The notes under the pieces: generated by a model | What the model was told of the DNA's origin: nothing | The model's database searches: none | What the model saw: the letters and a program-made list of their open reading frames with translations, nothing else | Shown: in pieces, positions 1-7,374 of the stretch | Layout of the letters: each line of letters begins with the position of its first letter | Numbering within the stretch: the stretch's first letter is position 1 | Source of the DNA: Syntrophaceae bacterium | GTDB lineage: Bacteria; Desulfobacterota; Syntrophia; Syntrophales; Smithellaceae | Reading direction: 5' to 3' | DNA: 63,612 nt | NCBI GenBank assembly: GCA_018056765.1 | Contig: JAGPFA010000016.1 | Coordinates: 1-63,612 of the forward strand | Made by a program: the position numbers and the translations under genes

Positions 1-191
1 CCGGAAAGGGCTTCCCTTTCCATGTCCATGATCGTCTCACATAGCATTACGCCAAGCTCCATTTGAAGTGCGTCAAGGCCTTGTTTGCCAGTCTGCAAAA
101 TAGTAAACATTCGCTGTGTCAGCTCACGATGTCCATAAACTTGCTCAAATCCTTTTCTTGCTTTTTTACGCTTTTTTGTGTCTAGTTTCAT
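1..191 (-). CDS. Transposase N-terminus, cut by the window edge (probable mutator/IS256-type)
   Basis: The frame opens at an ATG at 191 with a good ribosome site (GGAG about 8 nt upstream) and stays open to the left edge, so only about 63 N-terminal residues are visible. They begin MKLDTKKRKKARKGFEQVYG and include the stretch LQMELGVMLCETIMDMERE. From memory, this Lys/Arg-rich start followed by an amphipathic helix ending in an acidic MERE-like segment resembles mutator-type transposases. The catalytic DDE part would lie outside the window, so the family is not proven. No terminal inverted repeat was identified with certainty. It marks a possible mobile-element boundary next to a truncated small gene. 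Confidence 0.5.
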   Translation of the reverse strand, partial: MKLDTKKRKKARKGFEQVYGHRELTQRMFTILQTGKQGLDALQMELGVMLCETIMDMEREALS

Positions 192-382
192 GTGTGGCTC
201 CTTTCTTTAATGGAAATCAGCAATCCGCGGTCACTACCACGGACGGAGCCACACTTCAACTTTCAACTAAAAATTGTATATCCCCTCTGGGCTGGATCAT
301 GCGGATCTTAGTGTTCAGGCCAACCATGCGCCGGGTAAGCCCGACAGGCCTGTCCGCTATGACAAGAGTTTCGCGTCTCACG

Positions 383-550
383 TCATTTCGGGCGTGGAAC
401 AAACGACATAGCCTTGGAACAACTGTAGTTGGCCGTAAAAAAACTTGCCAACATATTTCCGGCGCTTTCATGCCAATAAGAGGCTGGTATATCGTCACCT
501 GATGCCATCTTCCAAAGGTCGGCGCATTTTTCTTTAGCCTCAAAAGTCAT
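383..550 (-). CDS. Small orphan protein, copy A of a three-copy family (probably truncated)
   Basis: This is a 55-residue frame with an AGGAG ribosome site upstream of the ATG at 550. It shares a clear pattern with the protein at 48065-48382: K-C-x2-LW-x-MASGD-x-I, then YW, then FF-x2-NY-x-CS-x-AMS-x-VPRP. The sequence stops right after VPRP, whereas the copy at 48 kb continues for about 50 more residues. Shifting by one frame leaves an open stretch down to 256, so the end is likely frameshifted or recombined. Function is unknown. The conserved cysteines and aromatic residues suggest a small folded domain. It neighbours a transposase fragment, which fits gene decay by mobile-element activity. 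Confidence 0.55.
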   Translation of the reverse strand: MTFEAKEKCADLWKMASGDDIPASYWHESAGNMLASFFTANYSCSKAMSFVPRPK

Positions 551-700
551 GACGCAGGCTCCTGTGTTGATTGAATTATCAAGCTCTACACAACTGACCA
601 GTATGATTGATAAGAATTTCTTTTTGATAGGTGAAGTGTAAAAAGCCATTTGGTATGTCAAGAAAAACTTGACCAGCGGTAATGGAATTTCCATCATGAA

Positions 701-737
701 AAAAAGGCAGGCCGGGTTTTTTCCGGTCTGCCTTTTT
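701..737. terminator. Bidirectional intrinsic terminator
   Basis: A 15-bp inverted repeat (701-715 with 723-737, one G-T wobble) has a 7-nt loop. The arms carry A-runs on the left and T-runs on the right, so a U-tract follows the hairpin on either strand. On the minus strand it sits just after the stop of the lysine-rich gene (766-1131) and would end that transcript. Confidence 0.85.
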
Positions 738-765
738 GCACGGTAAAGTATTTGGCCACGTTATT

Positions 766-1131
766 TTATTTTTTTGCGGCTTTCTTTTGCTGAGGAGCCT
801 GGGGCGCCTGGGTCTTTTTCTTTTTGGATTCTTTTTCTTCGGGCGCTTCTTTTTGTTTTTTCTTTTTGGGCTCTTTTACTTCTGCCGCTTTTTCCGCCAG
901 TTTCTGCTGTTTGGCCTGCCTGAGGTTCTCGACTTGCGTCGTGTTTTTATCAATAGCGGCAATGCGCAGGTTCGCTTCTTTAATTTGTGCTTTCAGGTTC
1001 TTCACAATCGCGTCTTTGGCAATTTTCTCTTTTGCGGCTCCTGCTTCCTCAAGCTTTTTAAGCCTCATTTCCAGCTTCTGTTCCAGTACGCGACGCTGCT
1101 CAAGCCTGACTTCCTTACTTTTTGATGCCAT
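766..1131 (-). CDS. Lysine-rich coiled-coil protein of unknown function
   Basis: This is a 121-residue protein with GGGAGG upstream of the ATG at 1131. Residues 5-85 are strongly helical with heptad-like charged/hydrophobic spacing (RLEQRRVLEQKLEMRLKKLEE), predicting a coiled coil. Residues 86-121 are a very basic, low-complexity tail of K, E, P, A and Q ending QQKKAAKK. There is no signal peptide or membrane segment. The tail resembles histone-H1-like or nucleoid-binding tails, but DNA binding is only a guess. It stands alone on the minus strand between a terminator (701-737) and a response regulator. I do not recognise a named family. Confidence 0.75.
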   Translation of the reverse strand: MASKSKEVRLEQRRVLEQKLEMRLKKLEEAGAAKEKIAKDAIVKNLKAQIKEANLRIAAIDKNTTQVENLRQAKQQKLAEKAAEVKEPKKKKQKEAPEEKESKKKKTQAPQAPQQKKAAKK

Positions 1132-1224
1132 TTTTATCCTCCCTGAAATAGAACGAGCTTATTTTCATGACGCGGGAAAATAGCAGTATTTGCTCCGGAA
1201 TGCCATCATTTTTTCGTGTAGGTT

Positions 1225-1731
1225 TTACGGAGAATCCAGAACTTCCCTGGCTTTGGTGGACAACTCCTCGAGGCTGAACGGCTTGGGCATGAACGCCCGG
1301 CAACCACGTTGCATCACGGATCTGATTTTCTCGTTATAACCATAGGCGCTGGCCAGGATGACCTTAACCTGCGGGTTCATCTGTTTCAAGGCCGTAAAAA
1401 CCGCAGCGCCGTCCATGCCAGGCATGACCATGTCCTGAATGACCAGATCGATTTGGTCTTTTTTTACGGCGTAAATATCGACGGCTTCCTTGCCGCTCAG
1501 CGCAGAAATGACCTGATAGCCGAGATATTCAAGCATATCACGGGTGACGTCGATGTTCATCTGAAGGTCATCAACGATTAAAATCGTCTCTGTGCCATAG
1601 GCCAGTTTATCGTCGCTTTCGCCTTCCGAATCGCCCAATTCCGGACTGTTCACATATTCGGCATCGTACCGGCTGACTCCGGCAACTCTCAAATCATCCG
1701 ACAGATTGTATGAATCTTTTTCCCCACTCAT
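1225..1731 (-). CDS. Stand-alone receiver-domain response regulator
   Basis: This 168-residue protein has a polar N-terminal extension (1-47) of unknown role and one receiver domain (about 48-165). The acidic pair is in LIVDDLQMN, the phospho-acceptor Asp is in VIQDMVMPGMDG, the Ser/Thr position is in ILASAYG and the invariant Lys is in FMPKPF. All catalytic residues are present, so it should accept phosphate. There is no output domain, as in CheY/Spo0F-type relays. No cognate kinase is adjacent. The ribosome site is weak (GGTGG). The nearest kinase in the window with an attached receiver is at 17.4 kb, so a pairing cannot be inferred. Confidence 0.85.
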   Translation of the reverse strand: MSGEKDSYNLSDDLRVAGVSRYDAEYVNSPELGDSEGESDDKLAYGTETILIVDDLQMNIDVTRDMLEYLGYQVISALSGKEAVDIYAVKKDQIDLVIQDMVMPGMDGAAVFTALKQMNPQVKVILASAYGYNEKIRSVMQRGCRAFMPKPFSLEELSTKAREVLDSP

Positions 1732-2051
1732 CGGCCACCATTATAAAACAAAACATCAGTCAAATTCAACCAAGGGTTGTGATTGAAAGTTTGTTTTCAC
1801 GGCCACGATATTGCGTCGTCGCAGGCTATCCGGCCATATTCATGAGCGCAATGACAAAAGAAACAAGAGGCAGAAATCAGCGGTGCTCAATGTCCTTATC
1901 ACAAAACGACAAACTGAAACGGCACTTAAAAAAATTGTTTCCTGCCTATACCGTTCACCGCCATTTGTCAACCAAAAATATGCCTCAGATTAAAAATCAG
2001 TCCGGCCAAAAAAAATGCCATGGAAATACTAATGCTTTCCGTATCTGATGG
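1732..2051. other. Intergenic region without recognised feature
   Basis: A stretch of about 320 nt between two minus-strand genes. It is AT-richer than its neighbours, with scattered A-runs. Open frames here are short, lack ribosome sites and have no coding-like composition. It presumably holds the promoter of the response regulator, but I cannot point to a convincing -35/-10 pair. Confidence 0.5.
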
Positions 2052-3200
2052 TTATTTTTGCAAAAAGGCAATCACTTCAACGTGCTGTGTTTGCGGGAAC
2101 ATGTCCAAAGGCTGAAGAAATACCAGGCTGTAGCCCTTTTCCATCAGAAAACGGACATCCCGGGCCTGCGTGGCCGGGTCGCAGGAAATATAGATAATAT
2201 CCGGTATGCCCATTTTGCCAAGCATTCCGAGAGCTTCCGACGACAGACCGGTGCGGGGCGGGTTCAAAATGGCCAGATCGAGCGGCTCCTTACATTGATG
2301 ATGGCTTTTGAGGACATCCTGCAGATCCGCACAGATAAAGTCTGCGTTGGCAATGTTATGACGTAAAGCGTTTTTCCGGGCATGCGCCACGGAATTTTTG
2401 TTTATTTCGACGCCGATCATTTTCCGGCAAGCCGGCGCCAGCGCAATGGAAAATAACCCCACTCCGCAGCAGGCATCCATTACTGTTACTCTGGGTGTCC
2501 GGGTGAACAGACGCCCCACTTCTTCAACAAGGCGGCCGGTCAGATGCAGATTGGCCTGGAAAAAGCCGTCATGCGGGACGGAAAATTCCTTCCCCATTAC
2601 AAAACGGGAAACGCCGTCCTTGAAATTGCCGTGCGGAGAGGACCAGAAGATCATCTCATCCGGCATGCTCTGGCTTCCTTCAGCGCTGCGGGCCTGTCCC
2701 AACTGTTCATTGATGGTTTCATCAACAATTTCACAACGCCCGATATCCACAATCCTACCGCCGGAAATATCCATAAAACCCAGTTTGAGCTTACCGTCCG
2801 TATAAACAACGTGCAGTCTGGCCTTGCCGCGATAGGCATATGTGGCAGGAGAGGCAATTATCCCGCAGGCCGGCGCATCCGAGATTCCGCCGATTCTGGC
2901 ATAAGTTTCCAAAATCTGTGTCTGCTTGATTTTCAGTTGAGCTTCGTAAGTAATGTGCTGATAGGCACATCCACCGCACCGGCCGAAGTAGGGGCACAGG
3001 GGCGTCGTCCTGTGGGGCGAGGGCCGGATAATTTCCCTGACCCGGCCACGGGCATATTTTTTCCTGCGGGCGGTTATTTCAATTTCGGCAATGTCTCCGG
3101 GTGCGGTAAAGGGAACGAACACCACCAGACCGTCGGCACGGCCGACCCCGTGGCCGCCAAAAGCAATTGTCTCAATTTCCAGATTCAGAATTTCCTTCAT
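2052..3200 (-). CDS. RNA (uracil-5-)-methyltransferase, RlmD/TrmA family with Fe-S cluster
   Basis: This is a SAM-dependent methyltransferase of 382 residues, somewhat shorter than E. coli RlmD (about 430). A TRAM-like beta-barrel at 1-55 binds RNA. The cluster motif CPYFGRCGGC (about 68-77) gives the clustered cysteines of a [4Fe-4S] site. The SAM-binding motif is MDACCGVGLFSIAL, with NPPRTGL later. The catalytic nucleophile is the Cys in YISCDPATQARD, with a base Glu expected near the C-terminal HVEVIAFL. Expected reaction: 5-methyluridine in 23S rRNA or tRNA. The exact target base (RlmC, RlmD or TrmA type) cannot be told from sequence alone. It is transcribed divergently from the rhomboid gene. 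Confidence 0.9.
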   Translation of the reverse strand: MKEILNLEIETIAFGGHGVGRADGLVVFVPFTAPGDIAEIEITARRKKYARGRVREIIRPSPHRTTPLCPYFGRCGGCAYQHITYEAQLKIKQTQILETYARIGGISDAPACGIIASPATYAYRGKARLHVVYTDGKLKLGFMDISGGRIVDIGRCEIVDETINEQLGQARSAEGSQSMPDEMIFWSSPHGNFKDGVSRFVMGKEFSVPHDGFFQANLHLTGRLVEEVGRLFTRTPRVTVMDACCGVGLFSIALAPACRKMIGVEINKNSVAHARKNALRHNIANADFICADLQDVLKSHHQCKEPLDLAILNPPRTGLSSEALGMLGKMGIPDIIYISCDPATQARDVRFLMEKGYSLVFLQPLDMFPQTQHVEVIAFLQK

Positions 3201-3374
3201 TGTTCAGCCGCCTTGTTTCGACCGGCAATATCATGCATCCGGCTCTGCCTGTCAACCCGGTGGACGCATTTTTCTTTACAACAGGGTTTATAGTTGCTAA
3301 ATGGGCACTCAAATACAGGTGACAGCGAAAAAAAACGCCGCGTCACGCCAAGCACCGACACTCCGGAATGGGCA

Positions 3375-4214
3375 ATGAAAACAAGAAGAAACTCCATTTT
3401 GTGCCCCAACTGCCGCAAGCTGATCAGCCTCGATGAAGAGATCTGCCCATACTGCGGGCTTGTGCGCCCCGGCGCACACGAAACAATGGGAAAAATCCGC
3501 ACTGTTATGTTTATGTTCAACCCGGTGAGCGCCATCTTGTATGTCAACATCGCCTTTTTCGCCCTTTCTTTGATTCTGGATCCCGCGGGCATCTTCCGCG
3601 GCGGCGGGCCGCTTGGTTTTTTGTCGCCATCGGTGCCGATCTTACAGCGCCTGGGGGCAAGCGGTTTCATTCCCGTTGTTCATAATCACAGGTATTGGAG
3701 CCTTATCTCGGCGTCGTTTCTGCACGGCGGCATCCTGCACATACTGTTCAATATGCTGGCCTTTCGTCAGCTTGCCCCTTTCGTACTTGGTGAATTCGGC
3801 CTTCACCGCTTCATGAATCTGTACATTCTGGCGGGTGTTGCGGGATTTGCCGTTTCCGTGGCGGCAGGCGTCCCACTGACAATCGGCGCCTCCGCCTCCA
3901 TATGTGGCCTGATCGGCGCGATCATTTATTTCGGAAAGAGCCGCGGCGGGTATTACGGAGATGCCATTTTCAAGCAGGCGCTGGGCTGGGTGATCGGCCT
4001 GGCCATTTTCGGGTTCATCTTCAGCGGCATCAATAACTGGGCGCACGGCGGCGGTCTGCTTTCCGGCCTGCTTCTGGCCTATATGATGGGCTACAACGAC
4101 CAGCGGCCCGAAAGCGCCTGGAGCAAAATTCTGGCCTACATCTCAATGGTCCTAACGGTGGTTATTCTCTTGTGGGCCGCGGTAAGCTCGATTTTTTACA
4201 GCTTTGCCGCCTGA
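3375..4214 (+). CDS. Rhomboid intramembrane serine protease with N-terminal zinc ribbon
   Basis: I place the start at ATG 3375 (MKTRRNSILCPNC), giving 279 residues. The longer TTG frame from 3294 lacks a ribosome site. Residues 8-32 carry two C-x2-C knuckles (CPNC, CPYC), a cytosolic zinc ribbon often fused to bacterial rhomboids. Six or more hydrophobic segments follow. Catalytic features: the HGG...LFN motif in the first part, the Ser in TIGASASICG and the His in NNWAHGGG. It should cleave transmembrane substrates in the inner membrane. The substrate is unknown. The gene is followed after 63 nt by a lipoprotein gene on the same strand, so co-transcription is likely. Confidence 0.9.
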   Translation: MKTRRNSILCPNCRKLISLDEEICPYCGLVRPGAHETMGKIRTVMFMFNPVSAILYVNIAFFALSLILDPAGIFRGGGPLGFLSPSVPILQRLGASGFIPVVHNHRYWSLISASFLHGGILHILFNMLAFRQLAPFVLGEFGLHRFMNLYILAGVAGFAVSVAAGVPLTIGASASICGLIGAIIYFGKSRGGYYGDAIFKQALGWVIGLAIFGFIFSGINNWAHGGGLLSGLLLAYMMGYNDQRPESAWSKILAYISMVLTVVILLWAAVSSIFYSFAA

Positions 4215-4277
4215 AGATTGACACAAGGCAAAGCTTACTTTATAAAGCATCAATATCCGTCAACAGGGAGGCAGATG

Positions 4278-4673
4278 ATGAAGAAAATAATTGTTGCGCT
4301 CGCCGTTTCAGCCGTTCTTCTTTCCGGATGCAGCAGTGCTCTGGTTATTAACGGCAAGGTTATGGGGTTTCACTCCGGCAAGTTTATTTATCAGGACGGC
4401 TATCTGACCACGCAATACAAGGCCGATATTGAACCTGTCTGGCAGGCCTGCCTGAAGGCAGTGGCTGATCTCCGCGGAGAAGATGTTGAAAAGGATCGCA
4501 AAATCTCCGGCGGTGTAATCAAGGCGGTCATCTCCGATGAAAAAGTCAAAATCCGCGTCGATTACATTGACCGTGAGCTGACCTCCGTCGGCGTGTTTTC
4601 AGGTGTAGCCGGAAATAATATGGCTTCGCAAATCATCCAGGACAGAATTGCCGGGTATCTGGTGAACCCCTGA
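4278..4673 (+). CDS. Small lipoprotein, DUF3568-like
   Basis: This is a 131-residue exported lipoprotein. The signal sequence is KKIIVALAVSAVLLSGC with a lipobox LLSGC, so mature protein begins at a lipidated Cys. GGGAGG lies 6 nt before ATG 4278; an ATG at 4275 is also possible. The mature part has the pattern seen in deltaproteobacterial DUF3568 proteins: a beta-rich start, a helix around PVWQACLKAVADL, then a strand-rich end with DRELTSVGVFSG and a final helix. The role is unknown; the family is usually a small periplasmic-facing lipoprotein. Downstream of the rhomboid gene, it may be in one transcript with it. Confidence 0.8.
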   Translation: MKKIIVALAVSAVLLSGCSSALVINGKVMGFHSGKFIYQDGYLTTQYKADIEPVWQACLKAVADLRGEDVEKDRKISGGVIKAVISDEKVKIRVDYIDRELTSVGVFSGVAGNNMASQIIQDRIAGYLVNP

Positions 4674-5045
4674 CAAACAAACGCGCCAGGGCCGAGCGCC
4701 TGTGGTGAAGGTAGTTAGTAAAGGATTAGATGCTTAGAGGGTTAGAGGAATTGTGGATAGCTCATGGCTAAAGAGGATAAAGGCTAAAGGCTAAAGGCTA
4801 AAGGCTAAAGGCTAAAGGCTAAAGGATAAAGGATAAAGGACGCTTCGACAAGCCGAGCGACCGGAGGATTGGATGATTAGAAGTTTAGATGGTTGGCGGG
4901 TTGGAGAAATGATGGCTGGCGATTAGCGCGAAGCTCATCGTCCATGGGATATTTGCTTCTTTAGTTGCCTGAGGCGGTTATTAACCGGTAACTTGAATCT
5001 TTTTTAAAAGCACCAACAACCAGTCTGTTGCCAGGAGAATAGCTA
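4674..5045. other. Intergenic region made largely of simple repeats
   Basis: This 370-nt region has no gene. It contains GATTAGA/GTTAGAGG-like strings (4718-4755 and 4865-4912), the heptad array at 4774-4836, and a CTTCGACAAGCCGAGC element directly after it (4841-4858). The same composite recurs at 34.0-34.2 kb and 42.2 kb. A CAGGAG ribosome site for manC lies at the right end. Confidence 0.7.
4774..4836 (+). repeat. Heptad tandem array: 9 units of AGG(A/C)TAA
   Basis: There are nine uninterrupted 7-nt units: one AGGATAA, six AGGCTAA, two AGGATAA. The array is followed by AGGA, C, and a GCTTCGACAAGC element. The same array type with reversed orientation is at 34041-34131, and a three-unit version is at 42216-42236. 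Confidence 0.9.
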
Positions 5046-6122
5046 ATGTATGCACTGATCATGGCCGGTGGACGGGGCGTGCGCTTCTGGCCGCGCAGCC
5101 GCAATAGAAAACCCAAGCATCTGCTCGATATCGTAACGGACAGAACCATCATCCAGGAAACGGTGGACCGCATCAAACCGCTGATACCTACCCGGAATAT
5201 TGTGATCGTGACCGGCAAAAGTCACGCACGCGAACTGATCCGCCAGTTGCCGGAAATACCACAGGAAAACATCCTTATTGAACCAATGGGCAGAAACACC
5301 GCCGCCTGTATCGGCTATGCCGCCGTCCATATTCAGAAGAGAGCCAAAGACGCGGTGATGGTTGTGCTCCCCTCTGATCACGGTATCGGCGATCCCGGTC
5401 ATTACCGTGAAGTAATCGCGGCGGCGGCCGCCGCGGCCCAAAAGAAAAACGCTCTTGTCACCATCGGCCTCAAACCGGATCAGCCGCACACTGGCTTCGG
5501 CTACATGGAGGGCGGCACGGTCGCGGGACGTGTGAAGGGTATGAAAGTATTACGGGTCAGGTCTTTTCGTGAAAAGCCCGGTCTCAGGCAAGCCAGGTCA
5601 TTTCTGGAAAAGGGAAATTTTTTCTGGAACAGCGGCATGTTTGTCTGGAAAACATCGGTAATCATGGAGGAGATAAAACAATTTTTACCGCAATTGCATG
5701 CGGGGCTGGTGACCATTGCGGCCGGAATGGGCAAAGCAAATGAAGCATCGACCGTCCGCGCCGTTTACAAAAATCTGTCTCCGATTTCAATTGACTACGG
5801 GGTGATGGAAAAATCAAAAAAAGTTCTGATGATCCCGGCTGATTTCGGATGGAGCGATCTGGGAAGCTGGGACACTGTTTGGGAGATGTCCGCAAGCGAT
5901 GAAAACGGTAATGCCGCAACCGCCGGGTCGCAGACTGTTCTTGAGGACACGAAAAACTCCTTTGTTTACAGCCCGCAAAAACTGGTCGCGCTTATCGGCA
6001 TGAAAGATGTAATCGTGGTGGATACAAAAGACGCTCTGCTCATCTGTAAAAAAGGGCGCTCGCAGGACGTGAAAAAAGTGGTCGATGCGCTGGAGGCGGG
6101 CGGGAAAAAACACCTCCTTTGA
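5046..6122 (+). CDS. manC: Mannose-1-phosphate guanylyltransferase
   Basis: This 358-residue nucleotidyltransferase makes GDP-mannose from GTP and mannose-1-phosphate for glycan synthesis. The pyrophosphorylase signature is at the N-terminus (LIMAGGRGVRFWPRSR), followed by KPKHLL, the metal-binding LPSDH, the FFWNSGMFVW motif and the ADFGWSDLGSW motif. It is the short type with only the transferase domain; the C-terminal cupin isomerase domain of bifunctional enzymes is absent. An AGGAG ribosome site lies 8 nt before the ATG. No other capsule or LPS genes are next to it. The gene ends only 8 nt from the stop of the convergent selenoprotein-type gene. Confidence 0.92.
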   Translation: MYALIMAGGRGVRFWPRSRNRKPKHLLDIVTDRTIIQETVDRIKPLIPTRNIVIVTGKSHARELIRQLPEIPQENILIEPMGRNTAACIGYAAVHIQKRAKDAVMVVLPSDHGIGDPGHYREVIAAAAAAAQKKNALVTIGLKPDQPHTGFGYMEGGTVAGRVKGMKVLRVRSFREKPGLRQARSFLEKGNFFWNSGMFVWKTSVIMEEIKQFLPQLHAGLVTIAAGMGKANEASTVRAVYKNLSPISIDYGVMEKSKKVLMIPADFGWSDLGSWDTVWEMSASDENGNAATAGSQTVLEDTKNSFVYSPQKLVALIGMKDVIVVDTKDALLICKKGRSQDVKKVVDALEAGGKKHLL

Positions 6123-6130
6123 GTCAGTCA

Positions 6131-6436
6131 CTAAAATGCGGGCAAATAAACAGGCTTGCCCCGGACAGGAAAGTTGCCACCTTCCAAGGCGTTGGTAATT
6201 GCTTCAAGAGTGGCTTTCTCATCATCATACAGGACAATCAGTATGTCAGGCCGCTCAAACCTGTGTTTTTTAACGCCGTCAATTTTTTTCAGGATAGTCC
6301 CTATCCTGCGTGCCGCTCCTCAGGTAAAGCAGCCGGGCACTGTCAGCCGGACAATCTTTTCCGCAGCGGCCGCCGTCAGGGCCGGACCTGCAATCAATAA
6401 AAACACAAGCATCATTGTTGTCGCCGTTTTTTTCAT
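6131..6436 (-). CDS. Putative selenoprotein: secreted MerP/HMA-like protein with CxxU metal site (in-frame UGA)
   Basis: The frame runs from ATG 6436 (or ATG 6439) to TAG at 6131-6133, 101 residues, with one in-frame UGA at 6320-6322 (codon 39). Residues 1-25 are a signal peptide (K2-3, hydrophobic core, ALTAAAA cleavage region). The mature part follows the heavy-metal-associated fold, beta-alpha-beta-beta-alpha-beta: strand EKIVRLTVPG, metal loop C36-F-T-U39, helix GAARRIGTILKKIDGV, strands to ILIVLYDD, helix LEAITNALEGGNF, strand PVRGKPVY. In MerP/HMA proteins the loop is CxxC, so UGA falls exactly on the second cysteine. A stable hairpin lies just after UGA (separate entry). Alternative: a pseudogene with a stop at that codon; the intact second half argues against this. 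The Sec machinery is not in this window. Confidence 0.75.
6290..6308 (-). promoter_or_regulatory. SECIS-like hairpin downstream of the in-frame UGA
   Basis: Read on the minus strand this is CAGGATAG-GGA-CTATCCTG: a perfect 8-bp stem with a 3-nt loop whose first two bases are G. The stem starts 11 nt and the loop 19 nt after the UGA, inside the 16-37 nt range described for bacterial SECIS elements, which also want a G among the first loop bases. It lies within the coding sequence, as bacterial SECIS elements do. Confidence 0.7.
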
Positions 6437-6506
6437 CATCACCTGTACCCCCTTCTCCGGAAACAAACTGCGGATGCCGGAGAGTCGAACCGCCGTCGTT
6501 GCCCGA

Positions 6507-6519
6507 TGACGTTACGTCA
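6507..6519. promoter_or_regulatory. 13-bp palindrome TGACGTTACGTCA between divergent genes
   Basis: A perfect inverted repeat (TGACGT-T-ACGTCA) lies about 70 bp upstream of the MerP-like selenoprotein start and about 75 bp upstream of maf. It is a plausible operator for a dimeric regulator of one or both genes. No family can be assigned. Confidence 0.35.
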
Positions 6520-6594
6520 CAGAGCAATTTCCATTGACAGACTATATTTTATCTGGAATAAAAAAGCCCGGGTTTTTTACGGAACTTATGCAAT

Positions 6595-7188
6595 ATGCCG
6601 ATAAGCTTATCCCTCCCTCTGATTCTGGCCTCCGCTTCGCCCAGGCGCAAAGAGCTTTTACGCCTGGCCGGGTTGCCCTTCAAAGTAAAGCCCGCACAGG
6701 TGGATGAAGCGGCCCGCAGGGGAGAAACCCCGCAAGATCATGTGCGCCGGCTGTCGCTGGAAAAGGCCCACGCCGTGGCGCTGGAAAATCCCGCCTCTGT
6801 GGTGCTGGGGGCAGACACGATTGTGGTGATCGACGGTATAATTCTGGGCAAGCCGGAAAATAAAAAACAGGCTCGGGAAATGCTCCGAAAACTTAGTAAC
6901 CGCTCGCATACTGTCTTTACCGGTTATACCCTGTCATGCGTAGCTGAGAAAATCTGCCGGACGGGCATCGCGCGCTCGTGTGTACGTTTTAAAAACATAG
7001 AGCCTGAGGAAATAAACTGGTATATCAACACAAACGAACCTTATGACAAAGCGGGCGGGTATGCAGCCCAGGGTCAGGGCGCGGCTTTTATCCGCTCGAT
7101 CAGCGGCTCCTACACCAATGTCATCGGACTGCCGCTTGCCAATGTTCTTGATATGCTGAAAAGAATGAACGTCCTTCGCTATACGTGA
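6595..7188 (+). CDS. maf: Maf-type nucleoside triphosphate pyrophosphatase
   Basis: This is a 197-residue Maf/HAM1-fold enzyme that hydrolyses non-canonical or selected NTPs to NMP and PPi; bacterial forms act on dTTP/UTP or on m7GTP. The start signature ILASASPRRKELL is complete, followed by VLGADTIVV with the catalytic Asp, GKPENKKQAREML, the SHTVFTGYTL strand and YDKAGGYAAQGQGAAFI. The length is normal. It heads the block maf, yggS, prmC, murA, hisD on the plus strand, with a 186-nt gap before yggS. The ribosome site is weak. Subtype (YhdE or YceF) cannot be assigned with confidence. Confidence 0.93.
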   Translation: MPISLSLPLILASASPRRKELLRLAGLPFKVKPAQVDEAARRGETPQDHVRRLSLEKAHAVALENPASVVLGADTIVVIDGIILGKPENKKQAREMLRKLSNRSHTVFTGYTLSCVAEKICRTGIARSCVRFKNIEPEEINWYINTNEPYDKAGGYAAQGQGAAFIRSISGSYTNVIGLPLANVLDMLKRMNVLRYT

Positions 7189-7374
7189 GGGTCTGAGAAA
7201 GAAGATGGTTTACAGACGGCGGCCGGGCTTGATTGTACAGGAAAGCCACGTGGACGGCTTCTCCGTTCGTTTTGGACAAGGTGAAAGTTTCCACCAGAAA
7301 AAGGCCGCCGGCTGAAATGTAAATGATGCCGGGCACGGTATGTAAGTTTTTTACGAGTTGCCACAGGTGAAATC

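Noticed and set aside
116..502. Plus-strand frame of 128 codons
   Set aside because: It overlaps the transposase start and the small orphan on the minus strand, and has no ribosome site or recognisable motif.
736..1183. Plus-strand open frames rich in Phe/Leu/Ser
   Set aside because: They are mirror images of the lysine-rich gene at 766-1131, with composition explained by its codons and no ribosome site.
6480..6500. tRNA-like GGTTCGACTC on the minus strand
   Set aside because: The flanks do not pair as a T-stem and no acceptor or anticodon arm is present.
6559..6577. AAAAAAGCCCGGGTTTTTT palindrome before maf, as a terminator
   Set aside because: It lies in a divergent promoter region with no gene ending into it, so a terminator role is unlikely. 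It may simply be A/T-rich promoter DNA.
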